From NCBI GenBank assembly GCA_024291935.2, contig CM044308.1:118446501-118510500 (forward strand): 64,000 bases of DNA. Reading direction: 5' to 3'. This document shows, piece after piece, positions 57,862-64,000 of the stretch; the stretch's first letter is position 1, and each line of letters starts with the position of its first letter. Both the position numbers and the translations under genes were made by a program. The notes below the pieces were generated by a model, which saw only the letters and a list, made by a program, of their open reading frames with translations, did no database searches and was not told the DNA's origin. This stretch comes from Okapia johnstoni (taxonomy: Eukaryota > Chordata > Mammalia > Artiodactyla > Giraffidae).

Positions 57862-59026
57862 GGTTGTTGCTGTTCAGTTGCTAAGTCATGTCTGACTCTT
57901 TGCAACCCCATGGACTGCAGCACGCCAGGCTCTTTTGTCCTCCACTATCTCTGGCAATTTGCTCACATTCATATCCATTGAGTCACTGATGTTATCTAAC
58001 CACCTCATCCTCTCCCTTCTCCTTTTGCCTTCAATCTCTCCCAGCATCAGAGTCTTTTCCAGTGAACCCGCTCTTCCCATCAGATGGCTAGAATATTGGA
58101 GCTTCAGCTTCAACATCAGTCCTTCCAAAGAATATTCAGGATCGATTTCCTTTAGGATTGACTGGTTTGATCTCCTTGCTATCCAAGGGACTCTCAGCAG
58201 TTTCATCCAGCACCACAATTTGAAAGCATCAATTCTTCAGCACTCAGCCTTCTTTATGGTCCAACCCTCACATCCATACATGACTACTGGAAAAACCATA
58301 GCTTTGACTATACATACCTTTGTGGGCAAAGTGATGTCTCTGTCTTTCAAAACGCTGTCTAGGTTTGTGATATCTTTCCTTCCAAGTAGCAAGCGTCTTT
58401 TAATTTCATAGCTGCAGTCACCATCTGCAGTGATTTGGGAGCCCAAGAAAAGAAAATCTGCCACTACTTCCACTTTTCCCCCTTCTATTTGCCATGAAGT
58501 AATGGGACTGAATGCCATGATCTTAGTTTTTTGAATGTTGAGTTTCAAGTCAGCTTTTTCACTCTCACTCTCAAGAGGCTCTGTAGTTCCTCTTCACTTT
58601 CTACCATTAGAGTGGTATCATCTGCATATCTGAGGTTGTTGATATTTCTCCCAGCAATCTTGGTTTCAGTTTGTTATTCATCCAGCCAGGCATTTCGCAT
58701 GATGTACTGTACATAGAAGTTAAATAAACAGGATGAAAATGTACAGCCTAGTCGTACTCCTTTCCCAATTTTGAACAAGTCAGTTGATACACATAGGGTT
58801 CTAACTGTGGCTTCTTGACTCACACACAAGTTTCGCAGGAGACAGGTAAGGTGGTCTGATACTCCCATCTCTTTAAGAATTTTCCACAGTTTGTCATGAT
58901 CCACACAGTCAAAGACTTTTGCATAGTCAGTGAAACACAAGTAGATTTTTTTTGTGCAACTCCTTTGCTTTCTCTATGAGCCAACAAATGTTGGCAATTT
59001 GATCTCTGGTTCCTCTGCCTCTTCTT
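57862..59026 (-). mobile_element. BovB LINE fragment, minus
   Basis: From the 3' end (TTGTTGCTGTTCAGTTGC) to about the FRKGRG region of RT. 5' truncated; frames are shifted. Confidence 0.9.
57886..58940 (-). pseudogene. BovB reverse transcriptase relic, minus
   Basis: Broken frames: 58940-58674 with MCFTDYAKVFDCVDHDKLWK and GVRLGCTFSSCLFNFY, 58548-58237 with MYGCEGWTIKKAEC, and 58218-57886 with [18 protein letters not shown]. The YADD area falls near 58620-58640 in shifted sequence. Several indels; not functional. Confidence 0.85.
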
Positions 59027-59512
59027 GCCTTATCTTGGGGCTATCCCTTTATCTCTCACTGTCAGCCAGGACCCAAAATAAGTGGCCTCGAGACTTCCCT
59101 GGAGCTCCAGTGGTTAAGACTGCACCATGCCAATGCAGGAGGCATGGGGTTGTCCCTGGTCAGGGAAAGATCTCACATGCTAGGCAGCAAGGCCAGAAGA
59201 TAATCAAATAAATAAAACTAAGATAGACTAGCTTCTTTTTGATTCCTTCATTCAAAGAAACATCTGAGGCTGTTGAGTATCATAGATATGAAGGGTTTTA
59301 GTGAAGGGTTGTATCTCATAACTTACAGCCAACTAATACAATCCATATTAATCCTTTTGGCCACCCTTTCCCACTGGAAGTGTAATCTCCATTCATCCCC
59401 AACTTCCAAATCACCCCACAGTGACCCAGCTTCTCATCATCTGCTTTGCTGGCTTCTCTCTCTGCAGTGTCCCTTGTTTTTTTCCTCTCCCTTCTGGCAT
59501 TCTTTTATTTTA
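59027..59512. other. Unassigned, with CHR SINE at 59092
   Basis: 59219-59512 shows no gene; the 104-codon frame at 59273-59587 ends inside a SINE and is chance. Confidence 0.5.
59092..59218 (+). repeat. CHR-class SINE
   Basis: AGACTTCCCTGGAGCTCCAG head to AATCAAATAAATAAAAC tail. Confidence 0.88.
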
Positions 59513-59639
59513 TTCTATTTATTCATCAATTTATTTTTGGCCACACCACAAGGCTTTTGGGATCCTAGTTTCCTGACCAGGTATTGAATGCTGGCAATGG
59601 AAGTGTGGAGTATTAACCTGGACTGCCAGGAAATTCCCC
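59513..59639 (-). repeat. CHR-class SINE, minus
   Basis: TTATTTTTGGCCACACCACA to GGACTGCCAGGAAATTCCCC. Confidence 0.88.
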
Positions 59640-60755
59640 AGGTATTCTTTTCTAGAAATCAGATTGATTATATTCTTTGCAGCCGAAGATGGAGAAACTC
59701 TATACAGTCAGCAAAAATAACACCAGGAGCTGACTGTGGCTCAGATCATGAACTCATTGCAAAATTCAGACCTAAATTGAAGAAAGTAGGGAAAGCCATT
59801 CAGGTATGACCTATATCAAATCCCTTATGATTATGCAGTAGATGTGACAGATAGATTCAAGGGATTAGATCTGATAGAGCGCCTGAAGAACTATGGACGG
59901 AGGTTCGTAATGCTGTACAGGAGGAGGTGGTCAAAACCATCCCAAAGAGACAGAAATGCAAAAAGACAAAATGGTTGTCTGCAGAGGCCTTAAAAATAGC
60001 TGAGAAAAGAAGAGAGGCTAAAGGCAAAGGAGAAAAGGAAAGATATACCCACCTGAATGAAGAGTTCTAAAGAATAGCAAGGAAAGATAAGTAAGCATTC
60101 CTCAGTGATCAATGCAAAGAAATAGAGGAAAACAATAGAATGGGAAAGACTAGAGGTCTCTTCAAGAAAATTAGAGATACCAAGGGAACATTTCATGCAA
60201 AGATGGGCTCAGTAAAGGATAGAAATGGTATGGACCTAACACAAGCAGAAGATATTAAGAAGAGGTGGCAAGAATACACGGAAGAACTATACAAAAAAGT
60301 TACGTTACGACCCAGATAACCTCGATGGTATGACCACTCACCTAGAGCCAGACATCCTGGATTGTGAAGTCAAGTGGGCCTTAGGAAGCATCACTACAAA
60401 CAAAGCTAGTGGAGGTGATGGAATTCCAGTTGAGCTATTTCGTATGCAACCAGTCCATTCTAAAGGAAATCAATCCTGAATATTCATTGGAAAGATTGAT
60501 GCTGGAGTTGAAGCTCCAATACTCTGGCCACCTGATGGGAAGAGCTGACTCATTTGAAAAGACCCTGATGCTGGGAGAGGTTGAAGATAAAAGAAGAGGG
60601 CAGCAGAGCATGAGATGGTTGGATGGCATCATCGACTCAATAGACATGAATCTGAGCAAACTCCAGGAGACAGTGAAGGACAGGGGAGCCTGGCGTGCTG
60701 CAGTCCATGGGGTTGCAAAGAGTCAGATACAACTTAGCAACTGAATCACAACAAC
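59640..60755 (+). mobile_element. Internally deleted BovB
   Basis: Endonuclease C-terminus and linker (59650-60440) joined to the 3' end of ORF2 (60441-60755, ending CTTAGCAACTGAATCACAAC). The RT core, about 1.5 kb, is missing at the GAGCTATTTC|GTATGCAACC junction near 60440. Confidence 0.88.
59655..60744 (+). pseudogene. BovB ORF2 relic lacking the RT core
   Basis: The first frame includes NQIDYILCSRRWRNSIQSA and DCGSDHELIAKF, the conserved C-terminal SDH motif of the apurinic-type endonuclease domain. Stops and shifts follow (for example TAA near 60068). The last frame (60409-60744) joins [19 protein letters not shown] to the normal C-terminus. The YADD-bearing RT segment is deleted, so the copy is dead. 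Confidence 0.85.
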
Positions 60756-60929
60756 AACAACCAAATATAAACAAACTGACATAAAAACCTCCCAGGTAAA
60801 GATCATTGTAAAATGTAGGAAAGATAATGTAGGAAAGATAAAGTGCTCAGCACTTAAGAAGTGATGAGTTTCTAGTATTATTGTTTCCAATATAATTTAT
60901 TTAATTGTAAGTTAATAATCTTATTTTTA
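60756..60929. other. Unassigned
   Basis: Small tandem ATGTAGGAAAGATAA repeat near 60815-60842. Confidence 0.5.
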
Positions 60930-61584
60930 AAGAATTAACTTTTTTATTGTGGTAAGACTATATTACACAAAACTTACCACTTTAACTATTTCAAGTATAC
61001 AATTCAGTGGCATTAAGTATATTCACAATGTTGTATAGCTATCACCATCTATTTCCTGCAATAAACTTTTCCATCATCCCAAACAGAAATTCTAACTATT
61101 CCTTCTTTCTCTCAGATGCTGTTAACTTTATTTTATTTTCTGTTTTTTTAATATAAGTAGAATCATACAATATTTGTTCTTTTGTGTCTGACGTTTCATT
61201 TAGCATAATGCTTCCAAGATTCACACTGTAGCAAGTATAAGAATTTCATTCCTTATAAAATAATGGCATTTGCAGGAACATGGATGGACTTAGAGATTAT
61301 CATACTAAGCAAAGTAAGTCAGAAAGACAAATACCATTTGATATTATTTGTATGTGGAATCTAAACTATGACACAAATGAACTGAGCTATGAGACAAACA
61401 AATGCAGATAAAGAACAAATTTGTGCTTGCCAAGGTGGAAGGAAGGATTGGGAGTTTGGAATTAGCAGATGCAAACCATTATACATAGGATGGATGAAAA
61501 ACAAGTTCCCACTGTATAGCACAGGGAACTATAGTCAATCTCCTGGAATAAACCATAATGGAAAAGAATATGAAAAAAGAATGT

Positions 61585-61949
61585 GTATGCCTCAGAGCAA
61601 CTAAGCCCTTGCACCACAACTACTGAGCTTGTGCTCTAGAGCCCTGGAAGGCTTCCCTGACGCCTCAGCAGGAAAGACTCCGCCTGAAAATTCCACAGAC
61701 AGAGAAGCCTGGTGGACTATAGTCCAAAGTGTCACAAAGAGTCAGACACAACTGAGCAATCAAGTTAGGGTCCGGGAACCGCAGCTACTGAGCCCATGGG
61801 CCCTAGAGCCTGCCTTCTACAACAAGAGAAGCCACTGCAATGAGAAGCCCACGCACTCAAACTACAGAGTGCCCCCCACTTGCCGCAACTAGAGAAAAGC
61901 CTGTTCAGCAACAAGCACCCAGAGCAGCCAAAAAGAAACATGAAAAATT
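61585..61949 (+). repeat. CHR-2-class SINE, third layer
   Basis: 5'-truncated, from CCTCAGAGCAACTAAGCCC to AGCAGCCAAAAAGAAACATG. Perfect 12-base target duplication AAAAAAGAATGT at 61573-61584 and 61950-61961. Confidence 0.9.
61648..61768 (+). repeat. Bov-tA derivative, fourth layer
   Basis: AAGGCTTCCCTGACGCCTCA head joined to a shortened body, TCACAAAGAGTCAGACACA, end GAGCAATCAAGTTA. Interrupts the CHR-2 body. Confidence 0.8.
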
Positions 61950-62290
61950 AAAAAAGAATGTACAGATATGTATAATTAAGTACAGCAGAGATTGGGACAA
62001 CATTGTAAATCAACTATACTTCAATTAAAAAAATAAATTTAAGAAATAATATATGTATGTATAACCAAATCACTTTGCTGTAAGCAGAAATTAATGCAAC
62101 ATTGTAAATCAACTATATGTCAATAAATTTTAAAAAATCCATTCCTTTTTATGGCTAAATAAAATTCTATCGTATGTATCTACCACATTTTCTTTGTCCG
62201 TTCATCTGTTGATGGACACTTGAGTGTTTCCACCTTGTAGCTATTGATAATAATGCTGCTCTGAGTACAAGTATGTATTTGAGTCCCTGC

Positions 62291-62872
62291 TATCAATTTC
62301 ATTTAATGTCTGTGTTGAACAAACGGCTGGCAGAATTCCTGAAAATTTACCGATCAGCTCTAGAGAACCTGTTAGAGCCTGTCAGAGCTGGTTCTAGAAC
62401 AATGCTGGAGAGTCCATTACTTAGCAAATTGGACCCAGCAAGGGCCAATTTGGGATTCAACTCCAGCATCTTTTGAATGTGCCTGATGATCAGAATCGCC
62501 TGGGACATCTATTAAAATATTGATTCCCAGGCCCTCATGGGAGATTCTGATTCCTAAGCTCTGAGGTGAAGTATTGTACTCGTCAGAATTTGTCTCTGTC
62601 TGGAAAACCTGATATGAACCTCTAGAACTAGACTAAATCTAGTCTTGAAATGGAGCGGTACAAATATAGTACTCTAAAAAAGAGGAGGTGAGAGTAAGTC
62701 CTTTGGGGGGAACTTGCTGGAAATTTGGGGTGTCATTTTTTTCTTTCCAAAAATCCTTCCCAACTCTAATATTCACTGACCACACAATTCTCTCCTGCTC
62801 CTGTTCTTTCCCATCTTAGGAAAGAACAGCTTCCAGAGACAGCCAAGTGGAAATCATCAGGCCCAGCAATTT
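62291..62872. other. MER5-like hAT fragment and unassigned sequence
   Basis: About 62480-62580 (GATCAGAATCGCCTGGGAC, GAGATTCTGATTCC) resembles MER5A/B. The rest is unassigned. Confidence 0.6.
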
Positions 62873-63193
62873 ATTTTCCTTTTTATAAATTTTTAAAATT
62901 AATTAATATTTAAATTTTTGGCTGTGCTGGGTCTTTGTTGCTGTGCAGGTTCTTCTCTGGTTGCAGTGAGCAAGGGCTACTCCAGCTGCGGTGCTCAGCC
63001 TTCTCATTGCGGTGGCTTCTCTTGTTGTGGAGCACGGGCTCTAGGTGCACAGGTTTCAGTAGTCTCAGCTCTTGGGCTCAGTGGTTGTGGCTCAGGGGTT
63101 TAGTTGCTTCACGGCATGTGGAATCTTCCTGGAACAGGGATCGAACCTTGCACTGGCAGGGGGATTCTTATCCACTGTGCCACCAGGGAAGTT
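62873..63193 (-). repeat. CHR-2-class SINE, minus, perfect target duplication
   Basis: AT-rich tail, TTTTTGGCTGTGCTGGGTC, to GCCACCAGGGAAGTT. CAGGCCCAGCAATTT at 62858-62872 and 63194-63208. Confidence 0.95.
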
Positions 63194-63208
63194 CAGGCCC
63201 AGCAATTT

Positions 63209-63723
63209 GACATGACCACAGAAGCCTACATATCATTCAACTGTTTAGAAACAGGCTCTGAAGTTCTCAGGGTGCTGTTCTGCAGTGTTATTTTGATGCC
63301 CTGATAAGATATTCTTAGAGCACATGAAACCCAAATTAAAACATTACTACAAAAAAAAAAGGTGAAATTAATCCAGGGCTCCATTAAATGGAAATCTATA
63401 GTAAATATCAGAGAGGAGTGAAGAAAAAAACATACCAAACATTTTTGAGAGCTGTTTTTCTGAAAAGAGAGGAGATGGAGAGTTGCAGAGATGTGTCTGG
63501 GTCTTCCCAGTGATGCAGGGGAAGACTTCACCCAGGCAGTCCTGTACTGACTGGCTCTTACCCTTGTATTAGTGTAACAAGTGCTTCCTTTCCACTGGTA
63601 AAGTCTGGATGTAGGGCCCTGGCAGGGGACACAGAGTTTCAGCTTTACTGGACTTGGTCAAGCCTTCTGCTTCATCCTTGGTTTCTTGGGTTGGGTCGGG
63701 AATTGATTAGTTAGGCCTAAAAT
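63209..63723. other. Unassigned; no exon recognised
   Basis: No repeat seen for 500 bases. By human gene order CHCT1 (C17orf64) could begin near here or just beyond, but no matching coding sequence is visible. Confidence 0.4.
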
Positions 63724-63930
63724 GGACTTCCTCGGTGGCTCAGTGGTAAAGAATCTGCCTGAAGTTCAAGAGATGCGCGTTTGATCCCTGGGTCAGGAAG
63801 ATCCCCTGGAGAAGGGCATGGCTACCCACTCCAGTATTCTTGCCTGGAGAATCCCATGGACAGAGGAGTCTGGAGGGTTACAGTCCATGGGATCACAGAG
63901 TCAGACACGACTGAGCAACTAATACTTTCC
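63724..63930 (+). repeat. Bov-tA SINE
   Basis: GGACTTCCTCGGTGGCTCAG head to GACACGACTGAGCAACTAAT. Flanks CCTAAAAT / CCTAAAAA. Confidence 0.9.
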
Positions 63931-64000
63931 TTTTCAGTCCTAAAAATCCCTTGCCTTCTTTCTCCATTCTGTTTCTCTCCAGACTGTGTTTCTGGGCATA

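Larger units (their letters stand above)
61250..62133 (+). repeat. Bovid-type L1 3' end, second layer
   Basis: GGAACATGGATGGACTTAG, GGAATCTAAACTATGACAC, TGTATAGCACAGGGAACTAT and two copies of GTAAATCAACTATA at the end. Flanks TTCATTCCTT / ATCCATTCCTT. Confidence 0.85.
60930..62290 (-). repeat. L1M 3' part, minus, outermost layer of a nest
   Basis: Left part TTGTGGTAAGACTATATTAC, CAATTCAGTGGCATTAAG to CATTTAGCATAATGCTTCC; right part resumes CCATTCCTTTTTATGGCTAA, CATCTGTTGATGGACACTTG, TAATAATGCTGCTCTGAG. Confidence 0.85.

Noticed and set aside
59000..64000. CHCT1 (C17orf64) exon expected by human gene order
   Set aside because: No matching peptide or exon-like frame recognised; it may lie beyond the window.
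1..64000. CRISPR arrays, operons, phage or plasmid features
   Set aside because: Repeats are dispersed mammalian transposons with target duplications, not regularly spaced; the sequence is vertebrate nuclear DNA.

Overview
The window is a stretch of ruminant (bovid) nuclear DNA. This follows from many copies of retrotransposons confined to or typical of ruminants (BovB LINEs, Bov-tA and Bov-A SINEs, bovine-type L1 3' ends), mixed with cetartiodactyl tRNA-Glu SINEs of the CHR class and older mammalian repeats (L2, MIR, MLT1, Tigger, MER5-like). SINE family names here are assigned by eye and should be read as class-level.

The only protein-coding gene I can support is the first coding exon of USP32, a ubiquitin-specific protease, on the minus strand at 33324-33381. 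It reads MGAKESRIGFLSYEEALRR and ends in a GTGAGG splice donor. The exon sits in a CpG island (about 33200-33950) with ETS, CCAAT, GC-box and E-box motifs. Positions 1-33317 are then the start of USP32 intron 1, because no further exon was recognised. Positions from about 33900 to 64000 lie upstream of USP32 and look intergenic. In human the next gene in that direction is CHCT1 (C17orf64); I saw no exon of it.

Layout: 1-12785, mostly unassigned AT-rich intron with an internally deleted BovB, a two-ended Tigger transposon and L1 pieces. 13719-16332, a pile-up of Bov-A dimer, Bov-tA and a 2-kb BovB with a nearly intact reverse transcriptase. 16390-31400, Tigger, BovB, L1 and L2 fragments in otherwise unassigned intron. 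32274-32329, a (CG)n(CA)n tract. 33200-33950, the USP32 promoter and exon 1. 34440-64000, a dense intergenic repeat landscape with nested insertions up to four layers deep and about 26 CHR-class SINEs, against seven in intron 1.

The repeats are the main content and they record an insertion order. L2, MIR and Tigger are cut by L1 and CHR SINEs, which are cut in turn by Bov-tA and BovB. All seven CHR SINEs, all four BovB copies and all clear L1 3' ends in intron 1 lie antisense to USP32. I found no operon, CRISPR array, functional RNA gene or new multi-gene system. The most useful leads are the USP32 5' leader (overlapping uORF plus G-quadruplex motif), promoter palindromes, the Z-DNA-type tract, the orientation bias and the BovB insertion structures.
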